Source: Lithobates sylvaticus (taxonomy: Eukaryota; Chordata; Amphibia; Anura; Ranidae). From it: a stretch of 64,000 nt of DNA. The notes beneath the pieces were generated by a model. The model was not told where the DNA came from and searched no databases. It saw nothing but the letters and a program-made list of their open reading frames with translations. The position numbers and the translations under genes were made by a program. Below, in pieces: positions 34,006-44,985 of the stretch (the first letter of the stretch is position 1; every line of letters begins with the position of its first letter). The stretch lies in contig CM053029.1 of NCBI GenBank assembly GCA_028564925.1, forward strand, positions 433,205,893 to 433,269,892, in the 5' to 3' direction.

Positions 34006-35008
34006 GCTTTAGATGGTTGCTTGAAAGCATTTGTGAGAATGCATGTGGATACATGTGTGAACTGAAGGTGTAACCTTTTAACATCAAACCAGACATATTA
34101 CCACCTGTTGTAAATTTGGGGAATTTGTGGTCTATCCTATACATATGTACAATACTTACATCAGGCTGATGCAGGCTGGACAATATACATTCTAGCCAGT
34201 AATAAAATGTGACTACACACCAACATAGCTTCAACTATGCTTTTATTAACTTAATGGGTGTGCGACTCATTAAAGAACAAAAAGTGTATTGAAAACCTAC
34301 AACAAGCAGAAAAGGATTTTTCTTTTTTATGGTGGAACATTAACAATACTGACTATTGAAGTATAATTTTCCATCCACTATTCTAGATAGCCCGAAAAGT
34401 GGTCCACATTGCTTGTAGCTAACCAGGACAACCCTTGATTTAGGGCTTGAACAATTGGCTGTAAATGCCCGAGAATATATTTCCACACAAAAAAACAAAC
34501 AAAAAAAGAAAAACAAACAAACACAGTTAACAAGGCTGTCAATTCTTCACAAATGTCTTAGAGATTCATCAAATCAAATTTACTACTGAAATCCGCTTCA
34601 AATGCTGGTGAATTCTTTCATCTTCAGTAAAATGTTTCTTCATTGTACAAGGAAACAAATGCAGTCCGATTAATCACACCTGCGTTAGAACACAATTTAA
34701 CTTAATCAGTAAACCAAAACCAAAGGACAAGGACACAATATAAAATTCATTTGAAGTTTTAAGTCTGTGTCACGTGAAAAACAACCAAATACTACTAAAA
34801 ACCTACTTATTAAATAGCTGTGGTCACTAAAAGCAAATAATGCTCTCCTATTATACATACAAAATTAGCAAACCCCCCCCCCCCCCAAAAAAAATCCACA
34901 AAACTCAATAATTAAAGTGCAAATTAAATCAATTCATACTATTAATAAAATGTCCAGTACACACAAAATTCATATGATTAATAAAGTGTCAGGTGCAAAA
35001 AAGAATAT
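34006..35008. other. Unassigned AT-rich stretch
   Basis: Mostly A/T-rich with a C/A homopolymer tract at 34871-34895. No element or coding feature was recognised. Confidence 0.5.
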
Positions 35009-35092
35009 TCACTATATTGCCAAAAGTATTGGGACACCCGCCTTTACACGCACATGCACTTTAATGGCATCCAAGTCTTAGTCCATAGGGGT

Positions 35093-35580
35093 TCAATATT
35101 GAGTTGGTCCACCCTTTGCAGATATAGCAGCTTCAACTCTTCTAGGAAGGCTGTCCACGAGGTTTAGGAGTGTGTCTATGGGAATGTTTGACCAGTCTTC
35201 CAGAAGCGCATTTGTGAGGTCAGGCACTAATGTTAGAAGAGAAGGCCTGCGCCTCTGCTCCGATTCATCCCAAAGGTGTTCCATCAGGTTGAAGTCAGGA
35301 CTCTGTGCAGGCCAGTCAAGTTCCTCCACCCCAAACTTCCTCATTCATTGGTGGTATGTTTGGGTCATTGTCATGCTGGAAGACCAATCCACGACCCATC
35401 TTCAGTGTTCTGGTTGAGGGAAGAAGGTTCTTATCCAAGGTTTTTACAATACATGGCCCCGTTCATTGGCCCCTCAATGCAGCAAAGTCAGCCTGTACCT
35501 TCATAAGAAAAATAGCCCCAAAACATGTTTCCACCTCCGTGCATGACTGTATGTATGGTGTTCTTAGGGTCATAGTCAGC
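35093..35580 (-). pseudogene. Tc1 transposase C-terminal remnant
   Basis: About 150 codons spanning FQHDNDP, WPAQSPDFN and a final LPRRVEAAISAKGGPTQY, the normal C-terminus of this Tc1 subfamily (IKAKGGPTKY-like). The frame is broken between motifs. Non-functional. Confidence 0.8.
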
Positions 35581-35693
35581 ATTTTTCTTCCTCCAAATAC
35601 GAGTCGAGTTAATGCCAAAGAGCTCAATTTTGGTCTAATCTGACCACAGCACTTTCTCACAATCCTTCTCTAAATCATTTAGATGTTCATTGG

Positions 35694-35708
35694 CATGATT
35701 GTACGAGT
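35694..35708 (+). repeat. Target-site duplication of palindrome B, left
   Basis: catgattgtacgagt, identical to 36930-36944. Confidence 0.9.
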
Positions 35709-36929
35709 AAATCAAAATAAACTGGTATGATCAAATCGTTCGCGCTCCTACTATTCCACACCACCACTGCGCACAAAGAAAAATTACTTAAAACACCTAT
35801 GTGTATAAAAATAAACTAAGCAGCTACTTAAATGGATAAATAATGTAAAGTGATTTTAAATGAATAAAACAGCAGCGCTAATAATCACAGTGTCTGTGAA
35901 TAAACTAAATATTTAACCTGTGTAGACAATACTGAAAAATAATCACCCTGTATAAACAGTGCTAAAAAAACACAATTAATCACCTATATACATTAAGTGA
36001 AAAATTAAAGTGAAGTGTGATTATATATTTCTTGCAGGTGTCCAAATAAAGGAAACAAATCCAAACAAAAGTCCATAAACTGTTACTTGTAGTGATAATG
36101 TTTCAAAAAGTGACAGAAAAGTAAATGAAAAATCCTGAAGCAAATAACGTTTTGAAGTGTCTTTAAACAAAATTCTTGAAGTGACTTGAAAAAATATCTT
36201 CCACCACACCACCTGTGTTCAGTGCTACCGCACCCTAAGGAAACGCACTCACCAGCAGTATATGCCTTGCACTCTCATGCTCGGCCAACTCGCTTAATAG
36301 CTCCACATGGGTCACAGATGGATCCAGACAGAATGTTAGATAATTGCACTCCACATATAAGGAAAAAAGAGATGCTTCCAATAGTGAAGTAGAGTAAACC
36401 ATCTCTTTTTTCCTTATATGTGGAGTGCAATTATCTAACATTCTGTCTGGATCCATCTGTGACCCATGTGGAGCTATTAAGCGAGTTGGCCAAGCATGAG
36501 AGTGCAAGGCATATACTGCTGGTGAGTGCGTTTCCTTAGGGTGCGGTAGCACTGAACACAGGTGGTGTGGTGGAAGATATTTTTTCAAGTCACTTCAAGA
36601 ATTTTGTTTAAAGACACTTCAAAACGTTATTTGCTTCAGGATTTTTCATTTACTTTTCTGTCACTTTTTGAAACATTATCACTACAAGTAACAGTTTATG
36701 GACTTTTGTTTGGATTTGTTTTCTTTATTTGGACACCTGCAAGAAATATATAATCACACTTCACTTTAATTTTTCACTTTATGTATATAGGTGATTAATT
36801 GTGTTGTTTTTTTAGCACTGTTTATACAGGGTGATTATTTTTCAGTATTGTCTACACAGGTTAAATATTTAGTTTATTCACAGACACTGATTATTAGCGC
36901 TGCTGTTTTATTCATTTAAAATCACTTTA
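35709..36929. mobile_element. Palindrome B: non-coding inverted dimer with 15-bp target repeat
   Basis: Left arm 35846-36374 and right arm 36400-36929 are almost perfect inverses around a 25-base centre (cttccaatagtgaagtagag..). The left side carries about 137 further unpaired bases (35709-35845), so the minus-oriented copy has the longer tail, as in palindrome A. It contains no reading frame of note. The long target repeat and tailed inverted-dimer form point to retrotransposition by PLE-type machinery rather than a DNA transposon. Confidence 0.8.
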
Positions 36930-36944
36930 CATGATTGTACGAGT
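36930..36944 (+). repeat. Target-site duplication of palindrome B, right
   Basis: catgattgtacgagt, perfect match to 35694-35708; the Tc1-like sequence continues directly after it. Confidence 0.9.
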
Positions 36945-36965
36945 GCCTTCTTGAGGGGGGGGGGG

Positions 36966-38113
36966 GACTCATCGTGTTTGGGAGGGAAGATGCTGACTAT
37001 GACCCTAAGAAAACCATCCCCACAGTCAAGCACGGAGGTGGAAACAAGATTCTTTGGGGCCATTTCTCTGCTAAAGGTATAGACCGACTTTGCTGCATTG
37101 AGGGGCCAATGGATGGGGCCATGTGTTGTAAAATCCTGGATGAGAACCTTCTTCCCTCAGCCAGAACACTGAAGATGGGCCATAAATCGGTCTTTCAGCA
37201 TGATAATGACCCAAAACAGTCCTCCAGGGCAACAAAGGAGGGAGCTGAAACTTCAGGTTTCCAAGTGACAGCCAAGAAACCCTAACGTGGATGTAAACCC
37301 TCACATATACCCAGTAAAGTGAACAGCCTCAGATGATACACAGAGATTAAACAAATCTCCCTAATTAAAGTTTTACCTGTATATCTGCTGTCTTTCCCTT
37401 TCTATATTCTTTAGAAAGTGCACGTTACAAATCTTTCCTCTTGTTTCAGCAGTGGGAGGGGAGTCTGGGCATACACTGTGTGACCGCTGATTGGAAGAAA
37501 GGCACACACCCCCCTCCACATAGGCAGAGGAACGAAGAAACTTGCAGAGCTGTATTGTGAATAGACAAGCTCTCTGCTAATCTATCTCTAAGTTCCCTCC
37601 CGACACAAATTTCCAGCTCCTTTTATCTCCTGTGTCGGAGACCTTGTCAGATGTTTTCATGCTGATAACAGAGGAACGGAGTAGCAGAAATACATGACAC
37701 TTAGTGCTTTGGAGAGAGATAAGTAAACACTACAGATACATGTGCCTAGGTCAGATTTTATGAATGGGGTTTACAACCACTTTAAGGATTTAGAGAAGAT
37801 CTGTAAAAAATGGTGGACCAAAATCCCTCCTGAGATGTGTGCAAACCTGGTGACTAACTGCAAGAAACGATTTACCTTTGTGCTGGCCAACAAGGGTTTC
37901 TCCACCAAGTTTTGCTTGGGGATCAATACATATTTTACTCACTGAACTACAACTTAAATTTATAGCATTTGTTTCATGTGTTTATTTCTGGATATTCTGT
38001 CTCTATAATTTTTATAATAGGTGTATTTTAAATGATAGATGCTTCATTTCTTTGTAAGTGGGCAAACTTACAAAATCTGCAGGGGATCAAAATATTATTT
38101 TCCCCACAGTATA
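36966..38113 (+). mobile_element. Tc1-like transposon (plus), 3' half, with nested MITE
   Basis: The plus strand encodes [18 protein letters not shown], then [20 protein letters not shown] and [17 protein letters not shown], all standard Tc1 transposase blocks. After the MITE at 37283-37784 comes [19 protein letters not shown] and [19 protein letters not shown]. It ends in a terminus-like gatcaaaatattattttccc then cacagta. The 5' half is missing at the junction with the minus-oriented copy. Confidence 0.8.
37283..37784. mobile_element. MITE with AACGTGGATGTAAACCC-type ends
   Basis: Left aacgtggatgtaaaccctca, right ggggtttacaaccactttaa, inverted with a few mismatches. It is about 500 bp, non-coding, and interrupts the plus-oriented Tc1 transposase remnant. 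It is similar in design to the MITE at 12361-12719. Confidence 0.7.
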
Positions 38114-38449
38114 TTCTGTTGTGCATTTTGTGTGCGCGGGACAATTTATTAAGGATATGATTTTTATGTAAAAATATATAAATGTATGAATTTTATATTT
38201 TTTCCCCCATTTGGCACTTTGCACTTTATGATTGCGTTTTGTGGATATTTTTATGAATGTTTTTTTTTTTGCAATATGTATGTATAATAATAGGTATAGC
38301 ACAGTCACCACTTTATCCTTATACAAATTTTCAATTGACATTACAGTCCTTAATTGTCAACCTAGGAAGGACATTGCCATACAAAATACCTAAAGAATTT
38401 TTAGTACATGTCCTGTTGTCAGTGTAGTATTGGTGTGCCTTACCAAGTA
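38114..38449. other. Unassigned AT-rich stretch
   Basis: About 335 bases with no feature recognised. Confidence 0.5.
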
Positions 38450-39841
38450 CTAACCTGTGAAATAGTATTCATACCCCTTGCAATTTTTTTCATATTTTAT
38501 CATGTTACAACCAAAAACATGAATGTATTTTATTTGGATTTTATGTGATAGGTCAACACAAATTGGCACATAATTGTGAAGTGGAAGGAAAATGATAAAT
38601 GGTTTTAAATTTTTTTTACAAATAAATATCTGAAAAGTGTGGCGTGTGTTTGTATTCAGCCCCCTGATACCTTTAACTAACATCTAGTGGAACCCAATTG
38701 CCTTCAGAAGTCACCTAATTACCTGTGTGTAATTTAGTCTCACTATAAATACAGCTGTGCTGTAAAGTCCTTAGAGGTTTGTTAGAGAATCTTAGTGAAC
38801 AAACAGCATTATGAAGGCCAAGGAACACACCAGACAGGTCTGGGATACAGTTGTGGAGTAGTTTAAAGCAGGGTTAGGTTATAAAAAAAAATCTCAAGCT
38901 TTGAACATCTCACGGAGCACTGTTCAATTCATCATCTGAAAATGGACATGGCCGTCCACCTAAACTGAAAGGCTGGGAAAGGAGAGCATCAGAGAAGCAG
39001 CCAAGAGGCCCATGGTAACTCTGGAGGAGCTGCAGAGATTCACAGCTCAGGTGGGAGAATCTGTCCACAGGACAACTATTAGTCGTGCACTCTACAAATC
39101 TGGCCTTTATAGAAGAGTGGCAAGAAGAAAGCCATTGTTAAAAGAAAGTCATAAGAAGTCCTGTTTGCTATGTGAGAGAAGTCATGTGGGGGACACAGCA
39201 AACATGTGAAATTAAGCTGCTCTGGTTGGACGAGACCAAAATTTAACTTTTTGGCATAAAAGCAAAACGCTATGTGTGGCGGAAAACTAGTACTGCACAT
39301 CACCCTGAACACACTATCCCCACCGTGAAACATGGTGGTGGCAGAATAGTGTTGTGGGGATGCTTTTCTTCAGCAGAGATAGGGAAGCTGGTTGGAGTTG
39401 ATGGGAAAATGGATGGAGCCAAATAGAGTCTGCAAAAGACTTGAGACTGGGGCGGAGGTTCACCTTCCAGCAGGACAATGACCCTAAACATACAGCCAGA
39501 GCTACAATGGAATGTTTTTGATCAAAGCATATTCATATGTTAGAATGGTCCAGTGAAAGTCCAGGCCTAAATCCAATTGAGAATCTGTGGCAACACTTGA
39601 AAATTGCTATTCACAGACACTCCTCATCCAATCTAACAGAGCTTGAGCTATTTTTCAAAAAAGAATGGGAAAAAATGTCACTCTAGATGTGCAAAGCTGG
39701 TAGAGACATACCCAAAAAGACTTCACAATTATGTGCCACTTTGCATTGGTCTATCATATAAAATATATTTACATTTTTGGTTATAACATGACAAATTGTG
39801 TAAAATTTCAAGGGGTATGAATACTTTTTCAAGGCATTGTA
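38450..39841 (+). mobile_element. Tc1-like transposon, near full length, decayed
   Basis: The inverted termini gaaatagtattcatacccct (38459-38478) and aggggtatgaatactttttc (39810-39829) are subterminal, and the right one ends aaggcattgta with TA. The length of about 1.39 kb is normal for Tc1 with short inverted repeats. A plus-strand transposase remnant lies between. Confidence 0.85.
38811..39685 (+). pseudogene. Tc1 transposase pseudogene
   Basis: Starts MKAKEHTRQVWDTVVE at 38811. An internal frame reads EELQRFTAQVGESVHRTTIS (helix-turn-helix) and LYKSGLYRRVARRKPLLKES; later blocks read [19 protein letters not shown]-like, TVKHGGG, TFQQDNDPKHTARATMEC-like and WSSESPGLNPIENLWQHLK-like. The length corresponds to about 290 of the usual 340 residues, with several frame breaks and in-frame stops. 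It is dead but recent enough for every domain to be visible. Confidence 0.8.
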
Positions 39842-40261
39842 AGAGCGCTTTCATTTTGGGTACTTTGTGCACCTTGGACAGTCAAACTATCAAAGTTTCC
39901 TACTACTCTTGTATAGAGGATACAATTGAATCAATATGCATTTGGGCACATGGACAGTCTTGGGCCTATGTGAAAATGCATTTTTTGTTTCATCATGGTT
40001 AAACAGTAACTTCACTTTTGTTAAGAAAAAATAAATCCCCTCCATGTACATTGCAAGTATTTTAACAAACTTTGTTTTAGATTCCTACCTTTTGCTATTC
40101 TGGAGAAATAGGGGTTTGTCTGTGTCCATGTGCAAATTGAATGTAAACAGGAGTGATCTATAATTATTCATCAGCTGCTGCACTTCCATGGTTCTAATGA
40201 GGAAAGTGGCAGGGTCCAAATCCCTTTAGATGCATTTAACTCTTAAAGTAGGTCAACAAAA
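39842..40261. other. Unassigned
   Basis: About 420 bases with no recognisable element. It may be unique sequence between transposons. Confidence 0.5.
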
Positions 40262-41741
40262 AATTGGATTTTTGACTTACCATAAAATCCATTTCTCTGA
40301 GTTCATTGACAGACACAGCACTCCATTATTCATAACCATAGGGATATAGCGCCCCCTACAGGAGTAGGACACAGAACTTAGAGAAATGGATTTTACGGCA
40401 AGTCAAAAATCCCATTTTCTCTTTCGTTCATTGACAGACACAGTGCTCCATTATTCAGAACCATAGGGACGTCCCAAAGCAGTGCCAAACATGAGGGGTG
40501 GGACAATGACAATTCCCAAGGCTAACAGAAGAGCCAACCAGGTAACAGGAATGCAACACAGAACAACTGGAGCCCAACCTGAACAATACACCCTCAAGAG
40601 AGATTAGACCTCCTAGATAGCAGCCCGCAACACCTTGCGGCCAAAAGAAGCATCCTCAGATGCCAGCACATCCACGTTGTATAATTTTGCAATTTTGATG
40701 GAAGGCCCAAGAAGCAGTAAGCAGCCAAATAGAATGCGCCGTAACAGGGAAAGGAGGAACCCAACCCCTGACAGAATAGGCCAGAGTCATCTTCTGTCTG
40801 ATCCATCTAGAAAGGTCACAGAAGTAGACAGCCCCTTTTTTGGCCCGTCCATGAGCACAGCGAGTCTAATCTCCGAAAAGATCCTGTGACTGCCAAATAC
40901 ACTCAAATCGCCTGAACACATCCAGGGCATGTAAGGTAAAACCCTTAGGACATTGTGACCTGGGACACAGGAAAGGCAACACAATGTTCTTAGTCAAAAG
41001 GAATCAGAGGAGGGAACCACGGACAAAGGCAAAGAACCACTTCATCTTTGTGGATCAACAGGTAAGAAATAAGACATGGCAACACCTACAGTTCGACACT
41101 CTGCGAGCAGAGGTGATAGCAACCAAAAAAAACACCTTCTGGGACAGAGCAAGCAGAGGAACCTCCCAAAATTTTTAAAGGGAGGCTCCTGTAGAACCGA
41201 CACGCATCAAGAGCAGATGCCATGGTGGTAGAAGAGACCACACCGGAGGAGGCAGATGTCGACCCACTTGATTAATAGTATGCACCATGGAGTGCAAGAC
41301 CAGGGGACGCCCAAGAAAACCACCAAGGTCAACACCTGGCCCTTGATGGTACTCAAGGCCAAGTTCTGCGTGAGGTCATATCTGGCCCAATTAGGTATAT
41401 AGATTTTTATCTTTTTTTTTTTTTTTTTTAAACTAGTAACAGTATAACCTGCAGAGGGTGTAACACCACAAACCCAGCAATTGGAACAGCGCCAACCTTC
41501 CACAAAAATTCCTCTTTCCAACAGCCTTGGTGATAGTAAAACGAGTAGGGGCAGCAGTTCCAAATCATACAGAAAACATTAAAAATACAGCCCGATTTTT
41601 ACTTAATTTCTTAATTTCCTTTGCGCGGATCAAACCCACTTCTTTCATACCAGGATATGTATGCTATCCACGTCCGGTGATAAATTTTCCTAGGAGGAAG
41701 GCTTCCTAGCCTTCAGCAGCATCGTAACTTCAGCACCTGCC

Positions 41742-42463
41742 TTATAACAGCCAGGCCTTCAAATCCAGTGACTGAAGCAGGATGGAATATCGGCCCTTGG
41801 GGCAGTAGAACCTCCCTGAGAGGCAGTTGCCAAGGGACATCAGCGACCAACCGCACCAGGTCGGCGTACCAAGACTGACAAGGCCATCCGGGCCCACTAT
41901 AATGACTGGAATTCCTTCGGCCTCGATCCTGCGCAAAGCCGCGGCAGAAGCTTGAGAGGAGGAGAGGCGTAGATCCAACTATACTGGCCCCACCAGAGCG
42001 TCTGCAGTGTCCACCATCCTGTGACCTTGCCAGAAACCTCAGTACCTTTCAGATAAACCGGGACTCCAACAGATCTACATCGGGAGTGCCCCATTGGAGA
42101 CATATCCGATGAAACGCGTCCTGGTGAAGGGACCACCCCGTGGACCAACACTAGCCGACTGAGGCACCCGCCTGCCAGTTTTCCACTCCTAGAATGCATA
42201 CGGCAAAGAGGGCCGGAACAAGTTCTGCCCACCGGAGGATGCTGGCTACTGTCAGGGTTGCCAACACATTCTTCGCTCCGCCCTGGTGATTGACATAAGC
42301 CTAAGCCGTGGCATCTTCCGACTGGATCGGTACCAGGAGACCCCAAAGTCAACCTCCAGGATCCATACATAGTCTGACGGCTCGAAGTCCCAGGATATCG
42401 ATCGTCAGTCAGGATTCCTCCAGCATCTAACAAACCCCTGAGCAGAACCCAGTCCCAGGACAC
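41742..42463 (-). pseudogene. DIRS fossil no. 3: RNase H end and pre-recombinase segment
   Basis: The minus strand includes RRIEAEGIPVIIVGPDG and KGRYSILL-like strings, the same region as 12145-12333 of DIRS fossil no. 2, preceded by the stretch corresponding to 14.1-14.5 kb. No recombinase catalytic residues (R..HxxR..Y) could be recognised left of 41.7 kb. Fossil. Confidence 0.6.
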
Positions 42464-43193
42464 CTCCCCACCTGGACAGACCCCCGGTTTTCTGGCTCAG
42501 CTGAATCTGATAGCCCAGAGACCTTGGGCACTTTACGCCAGGATCTCACTTGAAGGGAGCTCATATGGAACTGCAGAAATGGAACCGCCTCAAAAAAGGT
42601 AGGTACCATCAGGCCCAACACCCACATGCAGGACTGCAGGGAGGCCCATCTGCGAGACAACAGTAGTTGAAGCGCAGCATGCAACTTCTGGAGTTTTTCC
42701 AGAGGAAAAATACTCTGGCTAGAGATGAAACCAGAGTCAGGCCCAGATAATCCAATTTTCTGGAAGGACCCGGGGGTCGACTTCAGGAGGGTAGTCGAGG
42801 ACTCTGCTCGCAGCCACGTAACCACACCAGAACTAGGGCCAACACCTTTGTGAATACGCGAGGAGCGGAGGCAAGACCAAAGGTCAACACCGCAAGCTGA
42901 TAATGCTCCACTCCCCACAGTAAAACATGGGGAGTGTTGGTGTCGGGCACATATTGGAATGCGTAAATAAGCATCTGTGATGTCGACAGAAGGCAGAAAG
43001 TCCCCATGATGAAGAAACGCCACCACCGTGCGGATGGCCTCCACTCTGACCTTCTGTACCCACTGGAACCAGGACAAGCACACCCTGAAGCAACAGGGCT
43101 TGCACAGCCCCAACGAGAACTGCCAACAGTCCGATGACAGACAGACACTTTTTGGAAGGAAAAAACCCTTTTTTGAGGTTCAAAGCGGAACAC
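42463..43193 (-). pseudogene. DIRS fossil no. 3: reverse transcriptase remnant
   Basis: The minus strand encodes VRVEAIRTVVAFLHHGDFLP, then SVDITDAYLRIPI (RT block with the first catalytic Asp) and, in another frame, LTFGLASAPRVFTKVLA. The order and wording match vertebrate DIRS RTs (E.IR..I..L..GDFLASVDIKDAYLHIPI; LPFGLSSAPRVFTK). It is broken; family and location only are claimed. Confidence 0.75.
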
Positions 43194-43464
43194 TAGGACA
43201 TAGGTGAGGGCGCACCTTCATGCTAAAGGGGCCTTGTCCGTGGCTCTAGGGAGCCCTGCTCTCGGCTCGCCAGACAAGGTCCATTGCGTGCCGAGAAGGA
43301 GGAATGCATCCGTTACGAGACCCTTTTCACCATTTCAGACTGTGAAAGATGTACACTTCCCTCCTGTGAGACTCGTAATGATGTCATCCAGGGTAGCCCC
43401 AAACAATTGCCTTGAAATGGTAACCCACTCAGAGCATTTTTAGAAGCCCAGTCCGCAGACCAAC

Positions 43465-43479
43465 ACTTAAGCCACAATA
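43465..43479 (+). repeat. Target-site duplication of palindrome C, left
   Basis: acttaagccacaata, identical to 43918-43932; neighbouring bases differ, so it is exactly 15 bp. Confidence 0.9.
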
Positions 43480-43917
43480 GTCCAGAGATTTTTGTGCAGA
43501 TGAGAAACAAACAACCACCGCTCCAAGACTCTCCTTCCCAAGCGAATGCTCCTGCTCCTGTGTGGGAGCCCCAGGTGCTGGCTAATAGCACAATGATTGG
43601 AAATCAAAAAAGGAAGAACTCCGGACAGCCGCACACCGAGAAAATAAAATCCAAAAAGTTTATTTAAAAGCAAAAAACACTGCAATCCATACACGGCAAA
43701 AAAGGGGGGTACAGAGCTGACGCGTTTCACACCACAACTAGTGCTTACTCATAGCTGATGAGCTCAGCTATGAGTAAGCACTAGTTGTGGTGCGAAACGC
43801 GTCAGCTCTGTACCCCCCTTTTTTGCCGTGTATGGATTGCAGTGTTTTTTGCTTTTAAATAAACTTTTTGGATTTTATTTTCTCGGTGTGCGGCTGTCCG
43901 GAGTTCTTCCTTTTTTG
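43480..43917. mobile_element. Palindrome C: short inverted dimer with hammerhead-like centre
   Basis: Left arm 43604-43758 and right arm 43764-43917 are almost perfect inverses around tgagc. The left side carries 124 extra unpaired bases (43480-43603). The arms contain gaaacgcgtcagctctgtac, a run of C and T, aaataaactttttgga and gtgcggctgtccggagttct. It is non-coding at 438 bp. The organisation equals that of palindromes A and B, and the content corresponds to the 3' terminal part of a PLE-like unit. Confidence 0.8.
43766..43810 (+). ncRNA. Hammerhead-like motif at the centre of palindrome C
   Basis: Reads CTATGAG (consensus CTGATGAG with a base lost), then GCAC (stem II, 43778-43781), loop, GTGC (43790-43793), GAAAC (perfect consensus, 43794-43798), GCGTC (GTC is the preferred cleavage triplet, 43799-43803), and AGCTC, which can pair with an upstream GAGCT at 43760-43764. 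Its mirror on the minus strand lies in the left arm. The ACGCGT self-complementary string is also present in palindrome A. Activity is uncertain because of the core change. Confidence 0.4.
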
Positions 43918-43932
43918 ACTTAAGCCACAATA
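43918..43932 (+). repeat. Target-site duplication of palindrome C, right
   Basis: acttaagccacaata, perfect match to 43465-43479. Confidence 0.9.
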
Positions 43933-44001
43933 CATATCTAAACACCACTACAGCAACAGAGCTTAGCAACCAGAGGAACTGCGACCAACTGGTCCGCCAA
44001 C

Positions 44002-44457
44002 TCAGTGAAAGCAGAGGGAATCTGCTCCCCCTCCAGGTATGTCATCCGGATCCTTAAAAGCCGGAGACTCCTCTACCAGAATCATGGTTGCCTTGCGCAA
44101 CCTAGAGACAGGGGGATCCACTACTGGTGGAACAATCCACTCTTTAAGGAGGGACCCCACAAAGAGGTACCTCCCAGCGAAGCGTCTTTGGAACCACAAA
44201 GGGGCTCTTTGGACAATCCCAGTCTTTACGAACAAATACTCCAAAATAGAGGGGAGAAGGGAAGCTTTTGCCATGCGAGACAGTTTATGGGTGCCAAGGG
44301 GATCAGCACCTCTGCCGCAGCCACAGCCGCATCCTTCATCTTTAAAGTTTCCTGCACAGATGTAATAAGGGTGACAACTAACTAACCTTCTTGTGCGCCA
44401 CTGCAGTTGTGGGGGAACAACCTCACTAATTGACAGGACAGGGAGTGTGGCCACCAA
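44002..44457 (-). pseudogene. DIRS fossil no. 3: ORF1 (gag-like) remnant
   Basis: The minus strand has a 151-codon open stretch with KEWIVPPVVDPPVSRLRKAT and then PAFKDPDDIPG, matching the VDPPVSRLSK..(5-10)..FKDP.D region of DIRS ORF1 proteins. Fossil; the remainder of ORF1 lies in nearby frames. Confidence 0.6.
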
Positions 44458-44985
44458 CCCGCAAGGTGGGCCACATCCACGACGGCAGAGCTAGACATAG
44501 GATCAGTCGATAACGATTAGGCATATGCCCAAGTGCCACCTGTGAACACACAAAGAACTTGGGGGGACCGCCGCCTGAGACCTCCGCCACCTACCGAGGG
44601 CCCACTTAAACAACCCCCCAAAAGGGGGTCACCCTCAGAGCCCCCACAGCACCGTCCCTCTGAAAGAAAGCATCTGGCATGGCCACGCGGACTATAATTT
44701 TGGCCGCCTGCCATGAGTGCACAGGTCCGCGGGGTGACCGGAACAAGCAGAGCTGAAGGAGGGGCGGATGGCCGCAATGGAAAGCGGCGACCTCTGCCGC
44801 CCGCTCTAGGGCCGCCCCACACGTCGCCCGGTAGGCCGCAAAGCCGCGGCCTAAATTAGTGGAGGGAGTAGCCAAGTCTTTTTTCTGCCCAGTGTCCTAC
44901 ACCTGTAGGGGGAGATATAACCCTATGGTTCTGAATAATGGAGCGCGGTTGTCTGTCAAAGAACGAAAGAGAAATGTACTTTTTG

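Larger units (their letters stand above)
35009..36965 (-). mobile_element. Tc1-like transposon (minus), split by palindrome B
   Basis: The left terminus is tcactatattgccaaaagta. The minus strand encodes the C-terminal transposase: LDWPAQSPDFNLMEHLWDE (35290-35330 region), where Tc1 enzymes have WPAQSPDLNPIEHLWDE, and upstream [11 protein letters not shown], the second-Asp motif. It is decayed. The element is interrupted at 35708, resumes at 36945, and ends at about 36965, where a Tc1-like element in opposite orientation begins. Confidence 0.8.
40262..44985 (-). mobile_element. DIRS-type retrotransposon fossil no. 3 with both inverted termini
   Basis: Left terminus 40262-40490 and right terminus 44885-44985 are inverted (ccattattcataaccatagg against ccctatggttctgaataatg). 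The left one also contains an inner mirrored pair (ggatttttgacttaccataa.. / acggcaagtcaaaaatccc) and a direct repeat of cattgacagacacag, as expected for the DIRS internal complementary region. On the minus strand: ORF1-like (44.0-44.9 kb), RT (42.4-43.2 kb), RNase H (about 42.1-42.4 kb) and the lead into the recombinase ORF (41.75-42.0 kb). Palindrome C lies inside it. It has many breaks and is moderately old. Confidence 0.75.

Noticed and set aside
35709-36929. Hammerhead ribozyme in palindrome B
   Set aside because: A gaaacgc string occurs at 36239, but no CTGATGA-like core or stem II could be placed around it.
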